Origin: Phalacrocorax aristotelis
Lineage: Eukaryota > Chordata > Aves > Suliformes > Phalacrocoracidae
NCBI RefSeq assembly: GCF_949628215.1
Contig: NC_134279.1
Coordinates: 64,897,766-64,961,765 of the forward strand
Length of the DNA stretch: 64,000 nucleotides
Reading direction: 5' to 3'
Positions 12,501 to 27,500 of the stretch are shown piece by piece. The notes beneath the pieces were generated by a model. The model worked only from the letters and a program-made list of their open reading frames with translations, did no database searches and was not told the DNA's origin. The position numbers were made by a program, and so were the translations under genes. Numbering within the stretch: the stretch's first letter is position 1; each line of letters starts with the position of its first letter.

Positions 12501-15500
12501 TAATAGTCTCTGTAGTTTTTTAATCTATACACTTTAAATGCTTTCTTTGTGCCAGTAATTACTCCAAGAAGATTAAAAACAGTTGAGCACTTCTTTTCAT
12601 TAATAATAATAAATCGTTTTAAATTTAAGAACTTCAGAGAAAGTAATGAAAGTATGTTTTCATGAGCTTTGCTTTCTGCAATGAGATGATAAATTTTAAG
12701 TATTGATTTGCAAAGTCTTAAATAGTCTGTTAAATATCTTCAGTCTTTTAACACAGTAAACAGATGAGAATTTTATTTTCACCTTTGGATTTCACAGTTG
12801 GGCTGTTTAGCAGTGAAAACTGCGATGTCTTGCTGTCCTTAGAGTGCTACAGTGGGACAGATCGTACCCATTAATTACTGTTTATGGGCATTACTGTGTT
12901 TTGACTCCTTCGGTAATGACACAGGGCATGTCCAGTGGTGCAGTACAGCCCTGTCCTGCAGATCTCCAGGCTGCCTTAGAGTGAATGGGATGCCAGTGCG
13001 CTGCAGTGCAGAGCTGCTAGGTCCCAGAGTAGCGCAGTGGCTTTGGTGTGTGTGCCCCAAGCTAGTCAGCCAGTTTTGGCAGGGCTGCGGTGTTGTTGCT
13101 TTTGGAGTAGGAACTTGACCTTTTTGGCAAGGCAGACCAACTAAGAGCTGCTTTTTTTTTTGGGGGTGGCGGGGGGGTGTGTGTGAAACACCAAACAAAC
13201 CAAACAATAAATGCAGATTGATTAAAGATGTTTGAGAAAGAGGCAGCTTAATTCCACAATTCTGCCTGCGCAGGACAGTGTGAGTGTGTTCTAGGATACA
13301 TCCAGGCAAGTCTCCAGAATTACAGCTCTAGGTGGCTGTGGGCTGCACTGTCTTCAGGTGCTTTGCCTAAGAGTACAGTCTGTGTCCTCTGCTAGGTCAG
13401 TTTAATCTAGGGGAAGAAAGATGGTTTGAGGTAGAGGGAGGGAAGTTAGAGTCTAGCTGCCGAGTGAAGAAAGGCAGGGAGGTTGGATTAAAAAGCAGAA
13501 ACTACTACTGGGAGTTGGGGAGGAGTTGTGATGGGGGGAGGGGTTCTTTGAATGTATGTGTTGGTTATGGAGATGGGAAATCAGAAGGACTTAGAGGGAA
13601 TGAAGGCAGAGCAGATAAGGTACTGAAAAGTGAGTGTAACTGACTTAGCGAGAGATGGGCAAGAATTCTTGGAAATTCAGCAGCTGCCCACAAAATCAGT
13701 AAAGGCAGGATTAGTGACCGAATGCCAGCAGGAGAAGATGGATCATATAAGGAAATGGTAGTGGTGTAATGTGGTCTGGGAATACTCTCTGGTGTTGTTC
13801 ACGTGATGTGCTATTTCCATCTGAAGAGAGGAACATAAAGGCTTATTCCTGCCAGATACAAGAACTTGTCATTAGTTAGCCCATGTCATTACAGAATAGG
13901 TTTTATCTTGAAACTTAGCATCAGGCAGAATTTGCAAGTTATGGTCAAATTTCTAAAAGCATCCAGTAAGATATCCCAAACAATTGATTCTAATACCTTG
14001 GACTGTTGTTCTAGGATAACAACCTCTGGTGTTAACAGCAATTTAAACCAATTCTAAAAATTGTGTGTCGATGGGCTCATTAAAGTTTCCGTCGGTTGCA
14101 GTGAGCTGACCTTACAGCTTTCTGCCAGAGAAGAGAGGTCTCCTTCCGCTCTCTCTTCCTGCTTCTGACACAGAGATAATCAGGAGCAAGAGCAGGGCAA
14201 AGGAGATCTCCCCCTCTCAGTGCAGAAAGTTACATCCACATCCAGCTACCTATAAAACCATAGCCGGAACAGGAGCTGGTGTGTCTGTACCTTCACCTCC
14301 CAGTCTCTGCTGTGTGGGTGGTTTGGTGTGGTGGGATTGTTTTTTTCTTTCGTTCCCCTCCCTTGCTGCTGTACTAGCATTTGTCTGGCTCCATGCCTAG
14401 TTGGTTCAGGGAGCTGAACTGTCGAAAAACTGTTGACTTCTGTAGGATTATAATATAAATTTTTAGGAAAATATATCTTTGTGAGGCAGCAGTTGACAGG
14501 AAATGCTTGTTCACATGTCTAGACAAAGCACTTTCTAGACACCACATATACCTGATAGGAAATGTAAATACATGTGAGACTGTGTTATGTTTTCTTGCAT
14601 TCTGTTTTGCCCCGTAATTCTCTCCTTTTTCTAAGATGATTTTTATTTAGTACTTTCACATAGAAGATTAACTGAGATACTCCAGTATTTGCACTGTATT
14701 TCACTAGAAATGAAGAATTTCTGTCCTTAAAGAACAGTTTGTCCTCAAAGAAAGGCAATAAATAAAGCATGTGGCCACATACAGAATATCAAGGAGAAAC
14801 CCCACCTTGAACAGCAGTGCACAAAGTGAGTATCATTGCTTGAATAATGCAGGGATTGTGTAGGAGAAAGTCCATCACTACATGATGCAAAGTTAGCACG
14901 TTCCCAGTTAAAAATGGAGCGGAATAAATAGACATAGTTTTAATGTTGTATTTTCATTACTTCTTAGTGTTTTAGTTTACAGTCTTAATATTGTTTAATG
15001 AGCATAATAATGAAATAGCACAGGAAATATTTTATCTGTTGCAAACTTCTATTTTGCAAATGTTTCATTGCTAAGCTTCCTCAGTTATAATATTTTTGTT
15101 ACATTGGAAAATACTGTTTCCTTTTGTTAGAGGTTTTGGAAAGATTAGTAATTCTTTCTCTGTATATAGCTTGTGGAGTGTTTTAATTTCAGGATTACTT
15201 TTAGGCAAGTACTGTTCATGTTCTGCTCTGCCCAGTACTTACACTTCTTTCCCTTTGACACCAGTAACTTACCAGAAGGCAAAGTACTAACTGTTGAAAA
15301 AATACTGGGTTTATATCCTTGTTAAATCACAGCTTCTACAAGATAAACTTAGAAAAATTTATTTCTTTTTGCATGTTCACAGCTTTCATCAGAAAGCACT
15401 CTTCTTGGTGGTACAGATGGTTATTTTAGTCCAATTTTTGCTGGCAGGTCACTTTCCCAGTCCTTAGAGTATACAGCCATCATCATGAAATGATCTATTT

Positions 15501-18500
15501 TCTATTTCCTGGCTCTCTGTTTGAGTCTCTTAAAAGGTGTTCTGGAAGCTACTTCAGCATTAAACTAAACTAAAAGTTACACTGTCTCCCAGTGTTCGTA
15601 CAGGCTGCTTGGAGGCCATTTTGACTGTTTTGTAATAGTGTTAATGGATGTGTGTGTATTTTAATAGTATCCTGTGAAAGGATTAATTTGTGAATTCTGG
15701 AGATGCACTCTAAACTCCTGTCTAGTTGACTGCTGTCTTAGTGACGGTTGTTTTATAGCTGACAAGCCAAAATTGTTTCATAAAACTTTTTTCATTCAGT
15801 GCTTATCACCTTATTCTAATGATAAAAACAAATCAAGCCTTGATATTTTTTTCCCGTGCTCTATCAAAAAGAAAAGGATGATCACATCACTTTTAGTATC
15901 TGTTGCTAAAACTTTTTGTAGTACAAAGGACATGCTTTGGGTTTGACTGCATATTTATGTTTTGCATGCTAGCAACTGGGTGTCTATTGCTAAAGGTCTC
16001 ACCAGTAAGTTAGAGTCAGAGTAGAGTTTCTCTGCAGAGTTTTGCCAAATTCTTGTCACTTTATGGAGCAAAATGGAAACAGGGGCTTCAGATCCAAACT
16101 GTATTCAACAAAGGAACATTTCAGCAATGTTCCTGGAATGGCTGAAAAGCTGGGGAGTTTTTTGAAGGGGGAGGATGTTGGTAGTTTTTCTCTTGAGGTT
16201 CATTGTTTTGGATTACCCCTTTGTCTCTACAACCAATTCTGCTCAAAGGACAGGGAAATGTGTTGCTTTAAGGTGACTGGAGACACTGTCCATAATGCTT
16301 CCTAAGACCTACTTTTCAGCTGCCTTTTCTTCCAGATTTTTTGTGTTAATTCCTGTGGTTGTGAGTGTGCTGGCATGCAGTAGTTCCACATTTTATTTTC
16401 TGTTATGTTAGGGTCAGACAAGCAAAATACATTTGTTCCAAGCAGGTATCATTTAAAAGAAGAAGAAAAAAAAAATTTGAGCTGGAGCTTGTAAGACACA
16501 TGGAGCAACAATGATGTTGGGCTATGGAAACCCCTTCATGAAATCTCCAGGTGCATCGTTTATGTTGTGAAGTCACTTGTTAAAGAAGGGTTGAACAAGA
16601 CAGGGATGAGTGGAGATCTGTACTCTCTACCATTTTCTCTTTAAACTTCCAACCTGTGATTCTGTGTGATTCTTAAAGTTCACATATTTTCAGAATTACT
16701 TGCCTCTTAAGAAAAATTATGGTCTTAAACTAGTAACTTAAAAATATTATTGATCACAAATAATTTTCTGTATCTAAGTGGTACATGATGGTCCATCATT
16801 TCAGTGTACATTAATGCACAGAAATTGCAAAAGTGACTATGAAGCGTCTGCTTTGAGGTGAATGCTTTATCGTGTTTTGTGTTCTTATGCCACAATCCTT
16901 ATGACTTCAAATAATGTATAGGCTAAATATATTAATAGCAAGTTTTAAACTGCATTTTTTTAAAGATTACACTTATAACATTAAGTGTGGTGAAATGTCA
17001 TAGATTATATGGAGTGTTGTAAAATTTATCATTTATTGTACTAAAATATTATGGTTGAGCAACTAACAGCCTCTGCAGAGAAAATACTAAATCAAGCTGA
17101 CTATAATTTGTATATCACACCCCAGAGAGAAATTTACCTAGCGCACAGATATTCAAAGGCTTCTACTTTAGGCCTATTATTTTATAGGCAGTGTCAGAAA
17201 AATAATATTTTTTTTCTACAGAACTGTGATTTTTATTTAGTTTAAATTTAGTTCAGTCAGTTACAGTTACTTTTGAAGAGGTTTCTGCTCCATTTTAAAC
17301 AGCTTCTTTTTCTGGAAGAAGTACAGGTAAAATCAATAAATCTTAAGATGAAGTCAATTATAACTAAAATACAAATTATTTCTGTGCTACCAAAGGTGAT
17401 AGTTTGCTTGCCTTGCTTGTGTTGACTTGGACGTTTTCTGAACTGCATGTTTTTTCTTTTTATTTTATCCATAAGTCTGAAACTGGTCTGTGTTTTTTCT
17501 TGCTGCTGCTATTAGGCCTTATGTTCAGTTTGCATTAACTATTAATGAGGTTTTATATAAGCTCCTTCATTCATTTCTTTATATATAATAATTTTTCTTC
17601 CTGCATACATTTCTGAAGCCAGGAAGAATGTTGAAATAAAGGTATACTTTGCTCTGAATAGATTTGGTTTATAGAATGAATCCTGTACTTGCCATTTCTA
17701 CAAATAAATCTTACTGCTTAGGTTGAAACCTTTTTATCTTTGAGTAGAAGTGAAAGTAGTAAATATAATGCTTCAGCGAAATTTTACTAGTTTTGCAGGC
17801 ATTCCAAGTTGTAGATGATGGTTATTATTCTATTTACCAAACTTGCAGTCTTGCAAATGTGTATTCTGGTTTTCTGTTGGGCATTCATTGATGCAAAGAT
17901 TCCTTGATTTGTACATCTGTTTTAAAAAATACTGTTTCATTTGTTTAGTCATCTAGGTTATCACAGCTGCAGCCAAGGGGCGTTTTTCCTTCTTTCCTTA
18001 CTGTAAGGTGGCTTAATGTATCTGACTCTAGAACTGTATTTTCACAAGAGCAGATTTTCTTAGCTGACACTCTAGTAGATGTTACAGGTAGTATAGGCAC
18101 ATACAACAGCAAATTCTCAGTACACTTTGAAGGGTTTTTTTTCTCATCCTTTCTGCCATTCCTGTGATAAGCCTTCACTTGGGGAATAGCTGACTGTAGC
18201 CCACTATGTTGATCACGCTTTTGCGGTTGACATATTAATTAATCTCTTGGAAGATGCCTTGGGTAAATGTGTAGTTTAACATTCATTGCTTGTGGAGCAG
18301 TGGGCACCAGGGATGACTTGAGATGAGCTGCAGAAATACATGATATGACTGTAAGGGGAGGAGAAGGAATGGGATTTCCTCCTTTTAACATCAGAACTGT
18401 TACCTTGGTTGAATGATTTAATCTTAACTTCAGTAATTTGCAACCCTTTCGTCTGTCAGACTGGAAATAGAAGGACTTTCAAATAATGTGCTCAGCTGTC

Positions 18501-21500
18501 TTGATTCTGTGTATGTGAGATTGGGAGAGAGAGATTGACTCAAAGCGAGAGCCTGCCCTGTGTCTGTCTAAACCACAGAGGCTTAAGGCAGTCTGAGAAA
18601 CCTGGAGCAGAAAACTACTTAGCGTAATATATGGTTGTGTCAAAATGATGCTGTTTTCATAGATTGGTATTTCATGATGTGTTTTGAAGTACTAATCCTT
18701 GTCATTAGATAATAAATTTTACACATTGGAGGAAAGAGGGGGGGGATGTATGTGTGTTTGGCTCATGGCTATTGTAGAGGATATCTGAAAGATGTAGTAG
18801 ACTGGAAAGAAATCTCCAAGTGGCAGTTTTAAGTGTGGAAGTAGTTATCCACCTGAAGATGTGATTGGTGTAAGTAAAGAAGTGCACAGACATGTTGGAT
18901 CTCCAGGATGCATTTGATAGAGGACCTGTCTGAAATTGAAGTGACCCTAGCAGAAGTTGTGGAACAAACTGACAGAGTGAATAAATTTCCAGGACAAGAT
19001 GGTGTGTGTTGGGGAGATTTTAGAACTTGGGGATGAAAAAGTCAAATGCTGAATGTCTGAAGTCTTGCTTAGGATGAAGTCGATTTTTGAGAACTGGAGG
19101 GATGGCAAATGCTGATTTTTAAAAAAAATTTTAAGTGCATCGGGAATTTAGGGGAACTACATGGTTCCAAGTGTGATGTTTGTGTTGAACTGATCAGTAG
19201 AATTTATAATAAATATACTGGATACCTGGATAAAGAGAGAGAGAGAGATGTACTTTAGAAAGTTTACATCTCCTGTAATAGAAAGCTCTTCCCCACAAAC
19301 CTTCAGCATCAGCAAAATATTTACAAGGATGATCCAGTTGATAAAATGAGACACAGATGCTTATCCGAAAGGCATCTATCAGACCCGCTCCGAAGACATT
19401 TGATGAAAATAGTATGTCAGGCTAAAATGGAAAATCATTGTATGAACAACTGACTTGCTGAAGGATAATAAGGGGATATGGAAGTAAATGGTTAGCCTTC
19501 TCAGTGGAGTGGAGTCTTAGACACCTGTGATGCACAACATATTTCTTAATGACCTGTAACAGTGTGAGTAGGGGGTTGACAGTTTGAGCTTCTTGGTGTA
19601 ATAAGGGTGAAAGTAAAGTAGAGAATTTTGGAAGAGTTTGTGAAAATAATAATTGGGCAATAAAATGGCAGAAACACACATTGTAGAAAAATGAAAATTG
19701 TGTTGGGGGTGACAACAAATCTGTCTTCATATACAGGATGATGGGCACTGAGCTGACTCTTAGTACAAGTGGTAAAGGCAGACCACATCTTAGGAATTGC
19801 TAGGGAAACAGTAGGAAACAAAACAAGAACTTCCTAATCCCTCTGTGTAGATTTGTGACTTGTCTGCATGTTGAATACTATTTCAATTCTGGCGGTCTTA
19901 TCTCAGAATTTTTTCAGGGTAATAAAGCTGGAAAGAGTTCAAAAATTATTAAGGTGGCACAAAATTACTTCCGTGTGAAGAGCAATTAAGTAAAAGATGA
20001 ATCTTCCATCTGGCAAGAGACCATCTAGGTTTCTACATAATTACATGTGGTAAAAATAGAGTAAGTAGGGATTGATTACCCTTGTTGCAGTGTTAAGAGG
20101 TGGGGAGCATCAAACGAAGCTAGCCGGAGCTGTGTTCAGAATGAATGAGATGAGGTGTTCCTTATGGAACGGAGCTTTGTACTGCGAAACCTTTCGCAAG
20201 GAGTGTTGTGGGTGCTAAAATTTTACATGATTCAAAAGGAGAATAGGCATTTTTCTCAGAGAGAAATAAATGGCTTCAGAGAAAGCAGGTCCTTCTAAGT
20301 AAGGAAGCGTCCAGCGCTATACAAGGGATTTCTGAATGTCAGGATAATTTGCATCTGCAGACAACTGTATTAGGAGAATAGGGTACTTGGCTAGATGGGC
20401 CTGATCCAGTTATTCGTGTGGAAGAGAGAACTTGTGGTTGTTTTGTCCTTCAAGAGAAGAAAGGATAGAAGTAAAGGAGTGCTTGCTGAGCTTATTTGCA
20501 GATGTCTTAAAGCGATTGCATTGAGAGGAAGGATGAATGTGTGAAGGAGGGCTGGGAAAGGTGGCACGGCACGGAGGAAGTGAGTGTGTGCAATTGGCCG
20601 AGGGTGGCAGCAGGGGAAATGAGAAACAGGTGATATGCTGCGTGCTTTTGAAAACCAAAATGGGTGTGGAAGAACGGAATGTTGAACTTGTAGATTGGTT
20701 GTTTAATACTTTATTTTTTTATTATCTCATGCTGGTGTTTTATTATGATAATCCTATATGGGTGTACTTTCTTTCATATGTTAATTATGTAAGCTGGCAT
20801 GGTACTTGGGGCACATAGCATAGAAAACCCTGCCTTTTTTTTTCCTTCATACTATTTGTTACAAATGCTATGTGTTGTTTTATATACACCTCAGACAATG
20901 AGCTAGGCATTGTAGTTTGATATAAAGGCTGTTAAACAAAAAGATTTGCACCAGAAGTGTAAGCTGCAGCAAATATTTTTGTTACCAAATTTATAACATA
21001 TTGTTCTTGGCCATTTTTCTTTACAGGATTCTGAGTAACAATAAAATAACAGAGTTGAAGAATGGTTCCTTCTCTGGATTAAACCTTCTTGAAAGATTGT
21101 AAGCACTTCTTAAAAAGTTATTTTAACTCTAAAAATTAAGTGATATACTGTTTGTTTCATAAATAAGACATTTTGCTCTCAGAATTATTAGAGATGTGTT
21201 CTTACTTTATTTTGATGTATTTTTTTGTGATTGAAGAGTTAACATTGTTAAGTGTTCTTCATGAATATGACTGTTGTAACAGCATAAAGGTGAGATTAGG
21301 GCAGTTTCAGTGGAAGCTCGCTGGAATGCTGTGATGACTGCATTTGCTTTGTTCGTCTTGTAGTATGAAAACTGATGTAAAGAAAATTATTTCTTTGATA
21401 TCTTGTCAATTGTCAAGCCCTTTATCAAACAACTGTGAAGTATATTTGTAGGGGAAGTGGATGTATTAAAGCCTCTAAAAGAGGCTAGATGCATTTTAAG

Positions 21501-24500
21501 TTTATTGTTGACATTTATTTTAACAGTTTTGCTGCTTACTTTACAACTTTGGTACATAGTGAATGTATGGGGGGGAGGGAAATGGGAGTGAGTCTGATGA
21601 GAGTAACTTCTTTGACACCTTTTGCTTCCTGTTTTCACTTTCCCTTTCAGATGATATATCACCTATGGGATAAGAAGCAGCGTTGTAGCTTCTGTTACAG
21701 TCAGCTTTTTTCCAGCTGGTAGAAGGTCAGGATTGGCAGGTTGATCTACCTGGGAGCAAGCAGAAACTTTAGAGATAAGGATTTTTCTAGGCCATTTGAC
21801 TGGGAAAGCAGCCAGTTTCGTAATCATCTCACAACATCTAGGAGGACTTCCAAAGGCCTTTTGGCTTCAGGGGATTAAAAGTATTTTATTCTTCCCCTAA
21901 AACTTGAAGGCTGCAATTCTGGTTACCTGGCCTAAATAAATTCAAACACTTCCACAGTTCCATCCCCCCATGCCAGAAGAAAGATTTGTCTTCTCCACTG
22001 GCAGATGAGCTTTATTGTAGAAATAAGCCATTGTGCCGAAGAAGCAAGGTTATCAGCAGTGATGGCATTCTAGATCTTTACACTTTATTTTGGCATCCTT
22101 GCTTTAGGTAATAAAGGCATCTGCTGACAGTTATTATTTGTTGTAACTTGTTGAAATTTTCAGACAGGAAAAACTTGAAACTAATTAGTTTAGAGATGAT
22201 CATTTACATTTGCTCTATGAATCCAAATCTTATTTTTCTTTAAAATTATAAGAACCAAACTTTCTTCCATTCAACTCCTGTCATTTTGTAAAGATTGATT
22301 TTTTTTTTTTTAAGGTTATTTTGATATCTTTCATGAAAAAGAAAATCATTAAGGCATCATGTTTTGAGCATTTAAAGTGATCTGGGACAGCAGTATTTTA
22401 GATGGTATAGTGGTCTCATCTGAATGAGGTAACACACTTTATGTGCTCTGGTGTAGGGGTTAATACATCAGCAAATGATTGTTAATGGTCAGGTGCCTTC
22501 ATAAAGGAAGGGTGACTAGCATGATACACTAGTCATTAATGACCATCTTTTTTTGTGTGTGCAAGACTTTTTTAAAAAAACCCAACTATTTAACCACAGT
22601 AAAAGTAAACTTTTCTGCTTTAAATGCTCTTGTGACCGTGGACAGAAAGTACTTCTGTAATTAAAATAATTTTCAAGCTTAAAAGAATAGTCAAGAGTAA
22701 GAGGAAAAAAAAAGCAAAGCCACAGTAACTATTTTAAACAGTAACATTATGTTTAGCAGTTCTAAGTTATATTCCATAATGTTCACTGTGATAACTTGCA
22801 TGCCTTTAAAATTGCACTTATCTGAGGGTGTCGTCTTAGTTTTTTTTTTTTCTTACTGTTCATATTCCCCCTTATTTCCTTATGAGTGTTTTCTTTCCTT
22901 GTAGATATGCTCTTTCCCTCACTTTTAATTTAGGACATGAAACAGGTAAAGAAAAATTCAGTTAATGTTTAAATAGTCAATTCAGACAGTAGCATTGTCA
23001 CTTAACATTAGTGCTTACCAGGGAGAGATTCTGTATGCATTTAATGCTTCTTTGTTCATTCCTGGTAATGTTGCACTTCATAGCAAATACTCTTGCCATT
23101 TCTCCTTAATGGTTTTTGGATAGAGTTTAGATGTATAGATATAGTTAACCAAAGCCTTTTAAAAAAATAAACTAAATTGTTAGGAACACTTAACTGCATA
23201 GTATTTTTTTAATTGCATTTTAAAAAATATTTTGAATCCTGAAATAGGTTCACAACTTCATAATTCATCTGTTAACACACTAAACTGGTTTTCTCCTGTT
23301 TAGTTCTTGGACATCTTAATGAAAATTTACATATTTTTAAATGTTTGGGGTTGTTTTTTTTCAGTTCTTCAGATAAACTTAGGCATATGGTATCTTCAGG
23401 AGACAAATTGTTGCCTCTTAGGTCATCATTTTGCTCAAACATGTTATCTCTTGACTTCATCCCAATCTGTCAATTATTCACTGTTACTGTTGAAGGGGAG
23501 AGATTTTTATTTGTTCTTGTATGCCTCAAAACTATGGGGGAAGTACATTAAAAATGCTTGCCCCAAGTAGGAGTTTCAAATATGTTTGTTAATAATTTTG
23601 TGCATGTATGTTAATTAATGAAAATGTCGACTTTAGTAATGCATTATTTTGTAAACAAGGTGATAAGATTACCAAAGAAAGAGTTGTTTCACTGGAGGGT
23701 GAAATGTTCGTTAATTATAGTGGAAAATGACTGTGCTATGTCTGCATCTACTCTTACAGGAAAAAAATCATGCAAATAATAACTGAATAACAGTAAGCAG
23801 GTCAAAGATTTTTACTGCCATAAATAGTAATTGAAGTGTCTGTTCAAAAAGACGTTAAATATTTTAATCTCCAGTGACTTTGTTAATGCTGTATTTTGCT
23901 ATGAATTTCCTGCAGTTTAAATGTTGAAGTAACTTCTTGCACAACTAATTTGTGACAGATAATTTTTCATCTAGCAGATACTTGACTTTATATAGCACTA
24001 TTCAAAGTCCAGCCAATTAGAAGCAAACTGCTGTTTTCCATCTGGAAGCTAGCTAATGCTGTCTGTTGATTTTTGTGAGGATAAAGGAGGTGACTTTATG
24101 CATTTATAAAGTACTATTTTTCATTGTACGTGAGAGGAGGAAGAGATAGTCATGGAATTCAGTAAGATATTTAGATAGCAAAAGAAGGGTTTGATATTTA
24201 TTGAACTGTAAATAATGACAAGGGTTTGATATGTATTTTTAGGATACACTAATAGAGCTTTGGAAAGGGAAATTCACACTGTGAAGGGAGTGTTATTTGT
24301 AGACAGTCTTTTTTTTCTCTCCTGTTTTAATGGCACCAATATACACATATATTGATAGCTTAAATAAAAATAGGAGCATCTAATACTTTTTCACAGTAAC
24401 AATTTCTGATTTTATTTCTTGTGGTAGTACAGCAGAGCATGTGAAAAGATGGGCCCGAGCTCTCCTAGTAGTGGACCTGAACTTTTTTTTGGGGAAGTCT

Positions 24501-27500
24501 TTAAAAGTGATTGGAAAGTGTCAGTATTTCTTGTTTGAATGATACTGAGTGGAGAAATGGTTTTATGAACATTCAGGAACTTGTCTTCTGCTCTAACTTT
24601 AGTTCTGATTTCGGTTCTGGAAGCTCCATCCCTTTGTTAGGTGTGACTCCTTCAGGAGAAGACTCAAGAGTGCTAGGCTAACAAAATATTTATTTTCCCC
24701 ATCCTCACCTGCTTCTTAGATAATTTCTGAAAGGTGAGTGGTGAAGGAGGAGAAATGTGTGTCTAGCTTCTGTTGGAAAAATCTGTGCTGTGAAATTGAA
24801 TGCTTTGGAGTATTCTGAACTGTTGGAAGTATAGAAATGACTTGAGGGAAGCAAAAAGCTTTTCTGGTCTAGGTTCTAGCTTTTGTTTAGTTTGCAGAGG
24901 TGTGGTACTCAAGCTTTTTTCTTTTTTTACTTTTTTTATATTACAACTTCAAGAAATTTTGACTATTGTATGCATGTCACAGGTGATATGAGGTAAGCAA
25001 AATAGCAAAACACAGTGATTCACGTTGCTGTCGATTTCTTTTGATGCAAGGGGATGTCAAATGCCTATGTAAGAACTTTTCAAAAAGTCAAGAGATGATT
25101 TTTAGTAACAGCTTTTTAATTTCCATTTGGAAAATATCCAAGTCTCAGTACTGTCTGTTGTCTCCTCTTTCATGGTTCCTTATGAACCTGGACACTCCAG
25201 TTGCTTTCTATTGTATTATTCTATTATCAAAATCGGTGATAGATTTGAACAGTTTCCTGTTCCTAGAGAGTTACTTGAACCTGGTGAAACAGCTCTAGCA
25301 GCACTTAATCCTCACATACAATTTGAATATGGTGACCTGAAAGCAGAATTCTATGTCTGAGACCCACATGCAATATAGTATTGGACTTTCAGTTATCAAC
25401 AGTTTTGGTGGTACCCTAAATATTTGGTACACTGGTGGTGAAAACTCAAAATAAATCTAGCCTACTATATTTTAGGGAGAAAGCCTATGTATGTGTAGGG
25501 TAGAATTTAAATCATATGTTTCCTCATCATTCACTGTATAAAAGTTGTTTAATCTGTCCTAAGTGTTTATTGGATCCGCCAGCATAAAGTCTACATACAC
25601 CCCATAGAGCTGTGGGAGGGATAGACTGACTTTATGTAATGTTTAACCTATTTTTGTAATTTCTTTTGTCCTCTTCCCCCATTTACTTTTCATATAGTAA
25701 GAGGCCCTGGTAGCTACTGTGTTTCTTGTCCAACATTTTAAAGTTCTGTTCAGGAAGGAAAGATAGCTTATGCAATTGTAGGCAAGAGAGCCAAATAATG
25801 TATACATGTCAGGATGTATACCTGTGCATCGTTTGTGCCTGCAGGATGCTTTAGTAATAATTACGACAATCTTCATTGTGCTGAGACAAACAGTAGATTA
25901 TAAGTAACCTGTATTAATGCATAAGTAATTTTTGAGTATGTATAAGTGCTCTTTTAAGTCATAGACAACTGGCCCCTGAAACATTTCATTATAAACTCTA
26001 ATGAAAGGGCAGGGTTTTGGTTTTTTACATGGCAAACTGTAGTTATATTTAAGTGTTCTTTCATTACGATATTATTCTACCTTAAGAAGATAACATTAGA
26101 AGTTGGACTACATGGGGAAGTTGTAATATTACCCAACTGAAGCCCTCTTCTAATGGATTTCTTTTGGACAGGTTTTCTTTTATTTGGACAAATAAATATC
26201 TGGAACCATATCCTGTTGGTTGAGCTTTGCCAAAGAAAAATGGTTAAAATTAGCAGCTGAGATATGTATTTATACGAGTTAAAACCAACAAAAGTGTTAA
26301 AGCCAAACACAACTTTCTTCCCCACCTCCCTTTCGATGTGAGAATCCTATCAGTCTCTTGGTTTAACCGCAACTGCCATTTTTTCATTTAGAAACTGTCC
26401 TAGTTACTGGAGTCCTGGCAGTTGCACCAGCCTGTGTATCAACGTCTTCTACTGTTTCTGAAGAGCTGCCAGACTTGCCAGCACTGTGCTGATTTTGAGA
26501 TCTTTAAATATCTCTTGTGTTTCTAAGTTTTAATCTGCTCCTATTTTTTGATAAATTAATACATAGCTAGTGCTTACTAATGACTGCCACTGGGAGGGGG
26601 GGAGAAACCCCCAAATAGAGACTCCCCAGCTGTTGTAGTTGCAGGTTGAGAAAATGCTAACACTTTGGGCATTCGGAGTGTTTTTAAAAAACTGCTGTAG
26701 TATGGTGGTTCATGAATGCTTTGCTATCTTATGTAAAAAATACGGAATATACATTGAGTTTTATGAAAACATGAGAATTGATGGCATTTCTCCTTAAAAA
26801 GAATTCATTAATTATAGTGTATTCATTCTTCTTGAACTGGTTTTAAGACCTAGAAAGGGAGAGAAAAAGCAAAAACTATTACATAAAGAATAGACTAGTC
26901 AGTTTTTATCAACTAATCTGCCAAAATGTAACTGCAGGTTGTAGAAGTAGTAAAACTCTTGCTTTTAATTTTAAAACTACTGGTTTTTTTTTCCACTGAA
27001 GCAATGGGTTTAAGAAGGAGGTGTATCAGGGAGTAATACACTTTGAATTTAAGTAATGAAATGAAAGATCACTGATAATCTAGATTATTGGATTTCCAAA
27101 GCATGTTGTCAAGCTTTTTCTCCCTGATTGTTTTCCACAGTGGATTTTAAGTTTAAGTGGGAGTTATATCATTTTTAAACTGAAATCTAAAATGTGAACA
27201 GTAAGTATCATTTTTCTTCCCCGTCCCAATCAATAAGTGGTGATTAACATTTTGTATTCTCAGATTTGTTGCTGTCTCAGTGCTGGGTTTATGAGCCTGC
27301 TGAAAGACACTTAAAAATATTATGGTTCTTCTGGCTCCTGATACTGCTTTGGAAGTAGTTGGCAGTCACTGCCACTGTGCAGGGCAAGAAAATAAAGTTG
27401 AGATAAGAGAAGTGTGCATATATCATAGTTTATTGACAATTAATTTACTGTAGTGCCAGATAAATTTGAAATATTTTAAGTAATTAAAAATGTTGTTAGG

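Larger units (their letters stand above)
6581..21026 (+). other. ADGRA3 intron 1 (14.4 kb)
   Basis: GT-AG intron (GTGAGT donor, TTTACAG acceptor), the largest in the gene. It contains the 3' part of the CpG island, a short antisense CR1 end (about 7380-7475), a possible CR1 tail (about 16,480-16,675), a cluster of ATTACATG-like repeats (10,609-10,655), a G/T-rich tract near 13,170, a GA microsatellite (19,233-19,248) and an old CR1-type reverse-transcriptase relic (about 18,900-20,430). The remainder is A/T-rich sequence with no supportable gene. Open frames such as 12,875-13,309 on the - strand have no recognisable features. Confidence 0.85.

Noticed and set aside
12875..13309. 144-codon open frame on the - strand in intron 1
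   Set aside because: No domain, signal or splice support; the region is locally G/T-rich, which lowers stop frequency.
19422..19821. Two overlapping - strand open frames of about 100 codons
   Set aside because: They are antisense readings of the decayed CR1 relic, whose coding sense is +.
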